64,000 nt of DNA, from positions 1 through 64,000 of the IMG/VR virus record IMGVR_UViG_3300042898_002521. The stretch is one strand, 5' to 3'. The notes beneath the pieces are model-generated. The model was not told the origin of the DNA. It was given only the letters and a program-made list of their open reading frames with translations, and did no database searches. Both the position numbers and the translations under genes were made by a program. The DNA is from a virus. This document shows positions 54,413 to 62,787 of the stretch, in pieces; the stretch's first letter is position 1, and the number at the start of each line of letters is the position of its first letter.

Positions 54413-56322
54413 TAACTAGCACCGCCCGTAGTAATAATGTTAATGTACGAGCTCTCAAGAATTGGAACTTCATTTACAGAGCACGATAGGTCTGCTACGT
54501 TTCCGTAACCTTGAATAACAATTGCTGTTCCACTACTTACTGTTGAAGATGGGGCAGTACTAACGGTTACCCCACCCGTTGTAGCGTTTGCAACAGCAGT
54601 AGATGTAGAACCCGAAGCAGCTGTTGCTACAATAGTAAACTGTGTTGCAGTAGCGCTAGCAATTGGTAAAGTTACGTTGTACTGAGTGCTAGTTGCTCCA
54701 GTAACTGCCACCGTTTGCCCAGGAACAAACGTGTTGCCTGCCGTGTAGGTAATGACCGTTCCTGATGAGGTATAAGAAATTGCTGTAATACTGGCACTAG
54801 TTCCAGCTAAGCTAGATATGGTTGCGTTATTAAAAGCCGTTGGAGAAATGATTCTAGGCTTAACTGTTCCAGATGACCATAATCCAGCTGTGCTGTCTAC
54901 TATTAACACGGTTGACCCTGTAGTAGCGTTAGTCTGTAGAGTTGCAGTTTGGCTATAGATTCCTGAACCGCTACTTGGGTTGCTAATAAACTTTTCAAAG
55001 TCATTTATAATGACATACTCAACCCCATCTACGGCATTACAAGTTGCGTAAATGTCACCCAAAGTAATTAAATCATTAAAAGTAACGTTTGCAAAGTTTA
55101 GTAACGTTTCTAAAGCATCCGCTACAGCAGCTCCTACAAGAGCCGCGTTATATTGATTGCGAACATGAACAGTAACTGTTAAGTATGGGTAAACCGCAGT
55201 AAAATCTTGAATAGACACAGTTGTTCCAGGTGGAATTTTATCAACAAAATACTCAGACACAGTTTGTTTAAACGCAGTGGTAGTTAATCTACCGCCAGAA
55301 GCAGCAATAAATAAAACAATAGAAGCTAAATTTGTTGCCATAGCATTTGCTTTTTCTACCCCGTTAAACTGCACGGCAAGACTTGCGTAGTCTTTTAGAG
55401 ACACTGCCCTATCTAAAGCTCTTAAAGAAAGCGGAGCATTTATTCTAACGGAGTCAGTAGGTTCAGCATCAGTTCCTCCAGAAAAACCAAGCGCGTTATT
55501 TACAGAAATTCCAAACTCGTTTACAGTTTTTACTGAGCTAGCCGCCACATTTCCAGCAGCGCCTGCGGTTGATGAGTACCTGTAAGTTACTGAAATTGAA
55601 GACCCGTTTGGTGGAATGCGGCCAGATACCCCATCACCAAACACTACATACGTAATTCCAGCGCCATCAGTATAAGTGTAGTAAACAGCGTCCGTGCTAT
55701 TTGCGTCAATAATAAAATTAATTTTACTGTAGTTAATCCCACCAACAGTAACAGTAATTCCTGATCCAGTTATTACTCCAGTATTTAATAAAGGAAATTC
55801 TTGGTTAGGCGTGCCGATAGACGTGCCTACAGTTTCTGTTATAACTTTTCCTTGAGTTACTGTGGCAGTTTTTGTACCATTAACAATACCAACTTGTGGC
55901 GGCACTGTTACTGTGGAGTCAACAGTAAAAATTATTGCTGGATTAATTCCGTCAGACGTTGTAGAGACTTCAGTTCCAGCAACAATGTCTTTTTCAATAG
56001 CTTCAGAGTTACTAAATGTTACTGTGCCCGTTGCGGCATTAACCTCGTTTGGAATATAATTTAATAATTTAGCTAAATTAAGAACTGTTTCTCTTTGGGT
56101 AGCCGTAGAAATAAATGATTCATTAGCTGCTCTGTCAATTTGGTAGTTAAGGAGATCACCAAGATAAGCAAACAATTCAAGCAATACAATGCCAAAGTCT
56201 CCCGAGTCACGGGAAGTCCACTGAGGAGCAAAATTTGGGATAAGAGCTTTAAGGTCTTTACTTAAAGACGCGTAGTCCCTAGATGTGTAATCTACCTGTG
56301 GTAGGTATAAATTGTCAGCCAC
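54412..56322 (-). CDS. Baseplate J-like protein
   Basis: The 636-residue baseplate wedge protein has the conserved N-terminal part DYTSRDYASLSKDLKALIPNF...DSGDFGIVLLELFAYLGDLLNYQIDRAANESFISTATQRETV, diagnostic of the gpJ/gp6 family. The GGTDAEPTDSVRINAPLSLRALDRAVSLKDYASLA segment follows. The C-terminal 200 residues are a beta-rich addition. It forms the baseplate ring with the gp25-like protein encoded next. Confidence 0.92.
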   Translation of the reverse strand: MADNLYLPQVDYTSRDYASLSKDLKALIPNFAPQWTSRDSGDFGIVLLELFAYLGDLLNYQIDRAANESFISTATQRETVLNLAKLLNYIPNEVNAATGTVTFSNSEAIEKDIVAGTEVSTTSDGINPAIIFTVDSTVTVPPQVGIVNGTKTATVTQGKVITETVGTSIGTPNQEFPLLNTGVITGSGITVTVGGINYSKINFIIDANSTDAVYYTYTDGAGITYVVFGDGVSGRIPPNGSSISVTYRYSSTAGAAGNVAASSVKTVNEFGISVNNALGFSGGTDAEPTDSVRINAPLSLRALDRAVSLKDYASLAVQFNGVEKANAMATNLASIVLFIAASGGRLTTTAFKQTVSEYFVDKIPPGTTVSIQDFTAVYPYLTVTVHVRNQYNAALVGAAVADALETLLNFANVTFNDLITLGDIYATCNAVDGVEYVIINDFEKFISNPSSGSGIYSQTATLQTNATTGSTVLIVDSTAGLWSSGTVKPRIISPTAFNNATISSLAGTSASITAISYTSSGTVITYTAGNTFVPGQTVAVTGATSTQYNVTLPIASATATQFTIVATAASGSTSTAVANATTGGVTVSTAPSSTVSSGTAIVIQGYGNVADLSCSVNEVPILESSYINIITTGGAS

Positions 56323-56742
56323 TTAAAGCACCTCTAACGTTTCACCCGCATTATTGAGGGAAGATGTTGATATTTTAACAGAATCTGTATCCCCAGAGGG
56401 AAGTAAATAAATTATAGTAAAAGTAACCGCTGCATTGTCTGAGTCAATTTCAACAGCAACTTCAGATAGTTCTAGGTCGGGCAACCAGGATACAAATAGT
56501 TGGGAAATAGCTGTTCTTGCATCTTCCACAACTTGAGAACTGGTTTCAAATATTAGACTGTTTAAGTTAGCTCCATAAATATAATACCAAACTCGCTCGT
56601 TAATTCCCGTTGATAACAGGGCTAAAAGCTTGTTTCTCCAAACTTTTGGAGAGTTATCAACAATAGAATTAACCCTGCCTTTAGTAGATAAATCAAAAGG
56701 AAGGTCAATAACATAAGAGTTATCTAGTACCGTTTTTTTCAT
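56323..56742 (-). CDS. gp25/GpW-like baseplate wedge protein
   Basis: The 139-residue protein has the EPR-like core of gp25 lysozyme-fold wedge proteins: INERVWYYIYGANLNSLIFE, VVEDARTAISQLFVSWLPDLELSEVAVE, AAVTFTIIYLLPSG. It initiates sheath polymerisation from the baseplate. Order gpV, gp25, gpJ is standard for contractile tails. Confidence 0.85.
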   Translation of the reverse strand: MKKTVLDNSYVIDLPFDLSTKGRVNSIVDNSPKVWRNKLLALLSTGINERVWYYIYGANLNSLIFETSSQVVEDARTAISQLFVSWLPDLELSEVAVEIDSDNAAVTFTIIYLLPSGDTDSVKISTSSLNNAGETLEVL

Positions 56743-56743
56743 T

Positions 56744-56998
56744 TTAGAACGCTCCTAGCCATAGTGGAAAATTAGGGTCTCCGCCTTCAAACATTACCCA
56801 GACCCCCGTACCAGGATTACCTGGAGAAGTGCTAATAATAGGATAAGACCAACCTGTAACAGCACTACCTAAAATTTGCGGAATTTGCACTTTAATGCGG
56901 TTTGCATTTTCTGGGTCGTTTTTATCAACAACAATTCCACGGTAAATACCATAAAACCTTTTATCGGCAAGATCATTAGCAAGTAGGTTAGATAACAC
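56744..56998 (-). CDS. Baseplate assembly protein V-like spike (OB domain)
   Basis: The 84-residue protein matches the OB-fold start of gpV/gp5-type spikes: RFYGIYRGIVVDKNDPENANRIKVQIPQIL, WSYPI and GVWVMFEGGDPNFPLWLGAF. It lacks a long beta-helical needle, so it is a short spike hub or the needle is on another protein. Start GTG 56998 is supported by GGAG 7 nt upstream, inside the end of the gpD-like gene; a longer ATG reading would duplicate that gene's coding region. Confidence 0.78.
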   Translation of the reverse strand: MLSNLLANDLADKRFYGIYRGIVVDKNDPENANRIKVQIPQILGSAVTGWSYPIISTSPGNPGTGVWVMFEGGDPNFPLWLGAF

Positions 56999-58316
56999 CG
57001 CGAGACTCCAACCTGGTAGCTGCTGCTCGAGAACGTACCCGTGTGTCACTTGCAGTAGTTGCTTCTGACTTAGGGAGTTTTGCTCTCCATGTTGTTGCCT
57101 TATTAGTGACTGCAATATTTGGCAAAACTGCATTTGTTACAAGAGTAAACCCATCATTAGCCGTTGCTTGTGACCCCGTTATTAATACGGACTTTGAATT
57201 TACTGAAACATTTTTTACTCCAGAAACTAAAATTCTTTCTGGAATATTGTTTGGCGCTTGTACAAGTCCGTCAGACCATACAGAAGCTGCTCCAATTGAG
57301 TCAGACCCAACTTCTAGAATAGTTGTATACCGTAATATATTAGGGCTAGTTTCAACTATGCGATGCGCAGCTGATAGAACTATCCAATAACCAGTGTAGT
57401 CTTTGCCAATACCACTTAAGTAAATAGGTTTATCTGGCCCTAACGTAGGAGTTCCTAAGACTTCAATTTTAGCCCTGTAAGGGAAACGGTTTCTTTGGTT
57501 GACCCCAATAGCTTCATAGTATGCTGCATCGTAGCCAGGGGCCACGGTATCCACAGAATAGCTATCAAATAATTCAGTTCTGTATACTTCTCTTAAAGTA
57601 TCTAATCTAGTGTCTGTTACTAAATTTAAATTAGTATTTTTTGGGTCAACGCCGCCAATTTGAGTTGCGGACTTATAGGCATCTAAATACCGTACAGACT
57701 CACCAAGAGTTAAATTAAAAGAATATAAAGTAGAGCCTGCTGGGTTATTAGCTTCTCGCATAATAAAAGATTTAGCATTTTTTCTTTGGTACGTATACTC
57801 GCTAGTTAATCCTTGAAAAAATATTGAGGTGTTTTGAATACGAAACGTGTACCCACATTGTTTAGCTAGTCTAGTTATTAATTGGAGTTCAGTTTGACCA
57901 GCCTGCACAATTTGCTCGTAAACTCTGGGATGTGGTTCTACAATAGCTTGTAAAGAATACTCCTGTGCTATTTGCTCTACTACTTGGGACGCGGTTACAT
58001 TAGTAAATACTCGTTGCCTCGCTTGTTTTAACTTATAAGATGCCCCAATTAAAGTCATTTTTACAAACGCTTTTCCAGGAGTTATCTCAGGGTTAATGTC
58101 GTGGATGTACCCCACAAATTCCCGAAGCTCTTCTCGACCTTTAATTACACAACGAACTGGCTCACCTGGTCTGATGTTAGCGTACTTTACATCCCAATCC
58201 CTAAATTTAACAACGGCTACTTCATGTGCGTAACGCTCTTGATTTAGGGTAAACGAAAGTAACCGTTGAGGCGGAGTTTCTGCCAACGGAAATTCAATCG
58301 TAACGTAATTAAGCAT
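56988..58316 (-). CDS. gpD/gp27-like baseplate hub protein
   Basis: The 442-residue protein resembles phage late control D: SFTLNQERYAHEVAVVKFRDWDV, GEPVRCVIKGREELREFVGYIHDINPEI, SYKLKQARQRVFTNVTASQVVEQIAQEY, and AGQTELQLITRLAKQCGYTFRIQNTSIFF. Two such domains form the central hub of contractile baseplates. Adjacent LysM and gpV genes complete the hub and spike set. Confidence 0.85.
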   Translation of the reverse strand: MLNYVTIEFPLAETPPQRLLSFTLNQERYAHEVAVVKFRDWDVKYANIRPGEPVRCVIKGREELREFVGYIHDINPEITPGKAFVKMTLIGASYKLKQARQRVFTNVTASQVVEQIAQEYSLQAIVEPHPRVYEQIVQAGQTELQLITRLAKQCGYTFRIQNTSIFFQGLTSEYTYQRKNAKSFIMREANNPAGSTLYSFNLTLGESVRYLDAYKSATQIGGVDPKNTNLNLVTDTRLDTLREVYRTELFDSYSVDTVAPGYDAAYYEAIGVNQRNRFPYRAKIEVLGTPTLGPDKPIYLSGIGKDYTGYWIVLSAAHRIVETSPNILRYTTILEVGSDSIGAASVWSDGLVQAPNNIPERILVSGVKNVSVNSKSVLITGSQATANDGFTLVTNAVLPNIAVTNKATTWRAKLPKSEATTASDTRVRSRAAATRLESRGVI

Positions 58317-58590
58317 TAGGTATTCTTAACTCAGTTCCTGCAGGTATATTTATAAAATCCGTTACTTCGGGGTTGTACTCAGCAATAGCCCACCATAAAT
58401 CTGGTCGGTTATAGTATTTATTTGATATCCCTTGTAGAGTTTCTCCTTCAATAAGTGTATGAAGGTTAAACGATATGTTAGTTAAAGAATCAAAAGAATA
58501 AAAAACAATAGGGTAGGTATTACCATTTTCGTCTTTTTTAAAGTAATCAACAATTGAGTTTTCATACCTAGAGCCTGATACAATAGCCAT
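58309..58590 (-). CDS. LysM/gp53-like baseplate protein
   Basis: The 93-residue protein has a LysM-like core: HTLIEGETLQGISNKYYNRPDLWWAIAEYNPEVTDFINIPAGTELRIPN. In contractile tails such gp53/gpX-like proteins sit between hub and wedge or tube. It overlaps gpD by 8 nt and starts one base into the next gene's stop. Confidence 0.85.
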   Translation of the reverse strand: MAIVSGSRYENSIVDYFKKDENGNTYPIVFYSFDSLTNISFNLHTLIEGETLQGISNKYYNRPDLWWAIAEYNPEVTDFINIPAGTELRIPNA

Positions 58591-59624
58591 TATTTTGTCG
58601 CCAATCCTGCAGTAGCCATTAAGTTGAACTGAAGGGATACATCAGTTCTAATTGGAACCATGCTTCTATTAAAAGCTATATGGCTTACCGAAATGTTATT
58701 TACATAACCTAAGTAACTCAAAGGCCCAATATCTACACGAAGAAGGGTAGGGCTTAGGAAACCAATATCAGAGCTGTCACGCCCAGTAGCTTGGTTTGTC
58801 CAACCAGGACCATTAATAGCTTTATATAAGTACTCAATGTCGGCTATAGTTCCAAGTTTTCTAAGTTCTTTTATTTTATTTTTAAAATAATCCTGGTAAG
58901 AGCCAGTAGTATCAAACGTTCCCGCTAAATCGTAGTATTGTTTATCTGCAAATTTTTTTGCAATTTGATCTTCACTTGGATTTGCAGCTCCAGGGGCAAT
59001 ACCTTGAATACAAGCAAAGTCATTAGTCCTATCTAGACGAATTGTAAATGCAAGCGCCTCACCACTTGGAAATGCCCCAGCAACATCAACAAACTTATCA
59101 GCAAACGTGGGGGTAATGTCAAGGTTTACAGCAACTGAGGTGGTAATTGTGTCAGGGTTCCATAGAAACTGAAATCCGTATCTAGGGTCTTTTTTATTGG
59201 TTCCGTTATTATTACCAGTTGAAGTAGCGTATGTATTACCAGGTCGGGCATACCAATAAATTCTTCCTCGCCTATACCTATCGGATACGCCAATGTTTAA
59301 CTGTCGAACTTTTTGATTAACTACAGTATTGCCTATCATAGTTGACGGTTCAACGGGCATACTCCATTGGTGTGGAGGTAAGTTCCATTGATACCGATAT
59401 AAAATGTTTGGAGTAGCACTCAACGTTGGAATAGCAGTAGCGAGAGGGGCTGAAGACAAAGCATCATCTATTTTACCTAGCAACTCATCTGTTGCGGATG
59501 TTCCAAGATTTACTGGATTAAAAGGTAAACTTTCTGTTACTACACTGTTGTTTTGTGCAATTTGCCTCGAAGAAGACGCGCTAGAGCTTGGTAGACTGCT
59601 GTTACCATTAGTAATATTTGCCAT
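58590..59624 (-). CDS. Tail/baseplate structural protein (344 aa)
   Basis: The 344-residue protein lies between the tape measure and the LysM gene. It has a Ser/Asn-rich disordered N-terminus, then structured segments (YRYQWNLPPHQWSMPVEP, YGFQFLWNPDTITTSVAVNLDITPT, GYVNNISVSHIAFNRSMVPIRTDVSLQFNL). The last resembles the beta ending of tube-terminator or LysM-linked proteins that cap the inner tube in contractile systems. Exact family not assigned. Confidence 0.6.
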   Translation of the reverse strand: MANITNGNSSLPSSSASSSRQIAQNNSVVTESLPFNPVNLGTSATDELLGKIDDALSSAPLATAIPTLSATPNILYRYQWNLPPHQWSMPVEPSTMIGNTVVNQKVRQLNIGVSDRYRRGRIYWYARPGNTYATSTGNNNGTNKKDPRYGFQFLWNPDTITTSVAVNLDITPTFADKFVDVAGAFPSGEALAFTIRLDRTNDFACIQGIAPGAANPSEDQIAKKFADKQYYDLAGTFDTTGSYQDYFKNKIKELRKLGTIADIEYLYKAINGPGWTNQATGRDSSDIGFLSPTLLRVDIGPLSYLGYVNNISVSHIAFNRSMVPIRTDVSLQFNLMATAGLATK

Positions 59625-59632
59625 TGTGTCCT

Positions 59633-61171
59633 CTAACTCTTAGCCGTCATAGCTTTGTAAATTGCATCCCCAAATGCATATGGATCGTCAGAACTGCTAG
59701 TAACATTAATTGTTATGCTGCCTGTGTATAAAGGTCCAGCTTTTGAAGCCATAGTTGCGCCTGTTGTACGTATACCAGTTGACTCAATGGCTTGGTCTGC
59801 AACACCAAAATTTCTGTTTTCTGCATCTTTTAAGACTGCAGCTAGTGCCGCACCGCCAAGAAAATGACTAGCGTTTCCAGCAGATAATGCGTCCGATAAA
59901 ACTCCACCAGCTCCGCCTCGTATTCCCGCAAATGTTTCCATTACGGTAGCTAAATTTAATCCTTTTCTCATAGCTGTTCTCATTTTATCTTGCGCCCCAG
60001 CCGCTTTTCCTGTTCCATATTCGCTACCAAAAATATTAAACATTCCTTGAATTGCGTTATTTGCGCTAGTAAGCCCTTGAATAACAGGATTAGACAAGTT
60101 TTGTAACATTTGTAACTCTGAAGAACTTCTGTTACTTGTGGTCATTGCGCCTTGACTTAAAGCGCCACTTTCTTCAAGAGAACCTCTTTTAGGATATTTT
60201 TTGCTTGTATTTTTTGAAAAACCCATTCCTTTTGATTTTTGAATAAGTCCAGCAATAATTGTAGAACGAATATTAGGGTCTCCGCCAAAATATTGATTAA
60301 TAATACTATCTAACGCATTACCAGACATAGCAGATATAGCAATGTCTCTTTCAGTAAGGGCCCCACCTCTAGCTAGTAATGTGTATAACTGGTCAATAAT
60401 ATTACTTAAATCATTCATACCAGTACCATCAGGAGTTCTAACTTGAACGCCAAACATTCTTAACATGTTTACGTTAGACGCTTGGTTTAATCCAGCCATT
60501 ACTCCAGCACCACCAGTAATTCCTATACCAGGAGTAAGGTTTGAGGCTAGTGCTGCGCCACCAAGAATTCCTGTGTATCCTGTGCCAGCTCTAAAATTTT
60601 TTAAACCAGGCATTAATCCCGATGAAGTTAAACTATTAATTGCGGTAGGGGCGTCTAGTGCACTAATTGCGGTACCCATACTTGAGGCTTGTTTTTGAAT
60701 ATTAAAGCCTTCTTTATTGGATATATTTCCGTTATTGTAAAATCTAAGCCTATTTGAAAGTTGCTCCAGATACACAGCTTCATTAGTGGTTGGACCTAGT
60801 GCGGCTCCAGCCATTCCAACATTAAGCGCATAGGACCCAACTTTTCCTAGCATGCCAAGGCTTTTTTGAAGTCCCGTACGATCGTCTGCCGATTTAAATC
60901 TTTCGGGAGTACTAGGTATTGTAGCGCTCGGTGCGGTACTTGTAGGTGCCCCGCCTGCAAATGAGGCAAACCCAGTAGAGCCAAAAGTTCCGCCAGGACC
61001 AGGTTTAGATGTGCTTACGTTGCCTTGGCTAGAGGAACCACCACCAGAAGAAGATGAGCCACCAGATATAGCCGCACCACCTCGTTCCAGGTGGTTTGCG
61101 GTTTTTTCAGCTTTAGATACGATACTATCTAAAATTTTATCGGTATTCTCTAAATCATCATTGAGTGCCAT
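59633..61171 (-). CDS. Short tape measure-like protein
   Basis: The 512-residue protein has a Gly/Ser-rich N-terminus, a long Ala/Gly helical body and a C-terminus SITINVTSSSDDPYAFGDAIYKAM typical of tape measure ends. Position after the chaperone genes and before the hub genes fits. It is small for a tape measure and would predict a short tail; it could instead be an ejected virion protein. Confidence 0.65.
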   Translation of the reverse strand: MALNDDLENTDKILDSIVSKAEKTANHLERGGAAISGGSSSSGGGSSSQGNVSTSKPGPGGTFGSTGFASFAGGAPTSTAPSATIPSTPERFKSADDRTGLQKSLGMLGKVGSYALNVGMAGAALGPTTNEAVYLEQLSNRLRFYNNGNISNKEGFNIQKQASSMGTAISALDAPTAINSLTSSGLMPGLKNFRAGTGYTGILGGAALASNLTPGIGITGGAGVMAGLNQASNVNMLRMFGVQVRTPDGTGMNDLSNIIDQLYTLLARGGALTERDIAISAMSGNALDSIINQYFGGDPNIRSTIIAGLIQKSKGMGFSKNTSKKYPKRGSLEESGALSQGAMTTSNRSSSELQMLQNLSNPVIQGLTSANNAIQGMFNIFGSEYGTGKAAGAQDKMRTAMRKGLNLATVMETFAGIRGGAGGVLSDALSAGNASHFLGGAALAAVLKDAENRNFGVADQAIESTGIRTTGATMASKAGPLYTGSITINVTSSSDDPYAFGDAIYKAMTAKS

Positions 61172-61180
61172 GCTAATCCT

Positions 61181-61291
61181 TTATCTTCTGGCTCTTCTAA
61201 GCCAATTTTGCCTTTCCCTAAAAGAAAGAGAGCGCACATCGCTCATGCTCCAACCAGGAAATGCACGGATTAGTACTTCATAGGTGTCCAT
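61181..61291 (-). CDS. Tail assembly chaperone, second frame (36 codons from ATG)
   Basis: The small frame encodes MDTYEVLIRAFPGWSMSDVRSLSFRERQNWLRRARR, with the S-x-x-E-R-x-x-W pattern of T-region chaperone proteins. The ATG has no recognisable ribosome binding site. The frame is open upstream to within the last seven codons of the 61314 gene, in the +1 frame. It may be made only as a frameshift fusion to that gene. Confidence 0.6.
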   Translation of the reverse strand: MDTYEVLIRAFPGWSMSDVRSLSFRERQNWLRRARR

Positions 61292-61313
61292 TAGGTATTC
61301 GTAGTCTTTATTA

Positions 61314-62111
61314 TTATAAGCGAAATAAGTCCGCTAGACTTAGTGATAACGGAATTTCCGTACCACATGCCTTGCAAGCCTTACTCACCTCCCCAAGGCG
61401 TGGGCCTGGGTTTCTTTTGTATATTTCATTTGCAAGAAGTTCTCGGTCAGCCATTCCCAGTCCTAGAGCAGTACTTCTACCCATTGAAGGCTCACCGTCT
61501 ATAGAGATTAAACATCCTGATAGCAGCGCAGTAACAAGTTCTGGAAAAGCGCCGTTTTCAATTTCTAGTAGGCGTTTTGTTGTTACGCCATTAGGCATTC
61601 CAACTTTAAATTCGCCAGCTTTTCCTTTTACGGTAAACACTCGATCATTAATTGGGTTTTCTAGAAATTCAGTTTTTAAATCTGTTTCTAAATCAAACTC
61701 AATATCTTGAAGTTCTCCGCAAGTGCAGGTTACTTTAAATGGAACAGTGCTGCCAAAAGTAGCAATCCTAATACCTACAAGAATAGATTCTCTATCCCCA
61801 GCTAATAAAGTATCTAAATCTTGTTTTGTAGGAGGCTCGTCCCCTAACAATACAAGGCCTTGTTTAAAGATAACTTCTAGCGCACGACCTACAGAAAGTG
61901 TTGAGGCAATAAGTTCCTCATCAGCCCCAGTAAGTTCACGAATAGTAGCAGATTTAATTAATATTCCCTCGTTATTAATTAAACCCCCAGGTAAAAATAC
62001 CTCATTACTAATTGGCATTTGAGTAGTAATAGGCTCTAGGTCACTAGACTCGTCCATAAACTGCTTAGCAAGTTCATTAATTTTATCTGGGTTGGTAATT
62101 GTTTGTTCCAT
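61314..62111 (-). CDS. Tail assembly chaperone or baseplate assembly protein (265 aa)
   Basis: The 265-residue protein sits between the tail tube and tape measure genes, where contractile-tailed phages encode a chaperone. IKSATIRELTGADEELIAS and VTTKRLLEIENGAFPELV are the helical core. Two Cys knuckles, CTCGELQDIEF and ACKACGTEIPLSLSLADLF, frame a zinc-binding end as in gp26/gp51-like hub assembly proteins. It ends in CGC TTA TAA, with an overlapping +1 frame (see 61181). Confidence 0.65.
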   Translation of the reverse strand: MEQTITNPDKINELAKQFMDESSDLEPITTQMPISNEVFLPGGLINNEGILIKSATIRELTGADEELIASTLSVGRALEVIFKQGLVLLGDEPPTKQDLDTLLAGDRESILVGIRIATFGSTVPFKVTCTCGELQDIEFDLETDLKTEFLENPINDRVFTVKGKAGEFKVGMPNGVTTKRLLEIENGAFPELVTALLSGCLISIDGEPSMGRSTALGLGMADRELLANEIYKRNPGPRLGEVSKACKACGTEIPLSLSLADLFRL

Positions 62112-62149
62112 TAGTGCTCCTTATTTAACTCGAAATAGTCTATCGTAGT

Positions 62150-62773
62150 TTAAGCAAACCCAGCTGGTTTGTAGTTTCCAGTAGCAGCAGTTCCATCTGC
62201 GTTAAGCATTGCTACAGATAAACCTTCGTGAACTAATGTCATTTGCTCAAACATAAGCTCGTTAGCACCAGCGTTTAGATCAGAAAACGCTAGGCTAGTA
62301 ATCCAAGCATTGTGTAGGTAAAATCCAATTCTTGGAATGTTGGTGGAAGTCCCAGCATTTGGGTGGTCCATAGCTTCAATAGTTACTTTACAACGGAAGT
62401 TGTTAGCGTTACTGGTAGTACCTACAGCCAGTCCTTCTCCCGATGCTGCGGCAAATAAGCCTCTCATCCAAGTAATAGCACTATCATTTCCGTACAAAGC
62501 TCCACGGCTAAACGTTACAGGCGAGAATGTAGCCATGCCAGGAACCTGGTGCATAGTAGTGTTGTACCCACCCTCACGGTACGTGATAGGAGCTACCGTA
62601 GTATTAAGACCAGATACAGAGTTAAACCCGCCACTAAAGCTAGTAATAGCGGAACTAAATGCGGTTCCACCAGCAATGTTAAATTTAGCGCGGAATCTAA
62701 ATGCACGCATTGGGTCAGTTTGAATGGTAGAACGTGAGTCAATCACATTCAGATTTTTAGTTGTTTCTGACAT
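62150..62773 (-). CDS. Tail tube protein (gp19-like)
   Basis: The 207-residue protein matches the T4 gp19-like tube family: DPMRAFRFRAKFN, FSGGFNSVSGLNTTVAPITYREGGYNTTMHQVPG, FSPVTFSRGALYGNDSAITWMRGLF, then ...SLAFSDLNAGANELMFEQMTLVHEGL. Subunits stack into the inner tube through which DNA passes. It directly follows the sheath gene. Confidence 0.92.
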   Translation of the reverse strand: MSETTKNLNVIDSRSTIQTDPMRAFRFRAKFNIAGGTAFSSAITSFSGGFNSVSGLNTTVAPITYREGGYNTTMHQVPGMATFSPVTFSRGALYGNDSAITWMRGLFAAASGEGLAVGTTSNANNFRCKVTIEAMDHPNAGTSTNIPRIGFYLHNAWITSLAFSDLNAGANELMFEQMTLVHEGLSVAMLNADGTAATGNYKPAGFA

Positions 62774-62787
62774 GTTGTGTTGTCTCC

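Noticed and set aside
56999-57133. N-terminal extension of the gpV-like protein from an ATG at 57133
   Set aside because: The extra 45 codons lie in an alternative frame of the gpD-like gene, read as Gln/Leu-rich nonsense; GTG 56998 with GGAG upstream fits the family start.
61314-61340. Canonical -1 frameshift heptamer in the tail chaperone
   Set aside because: No X-XXY-YYZ sequence is present at the junction and the -1 frame ends without entering the second open frame.
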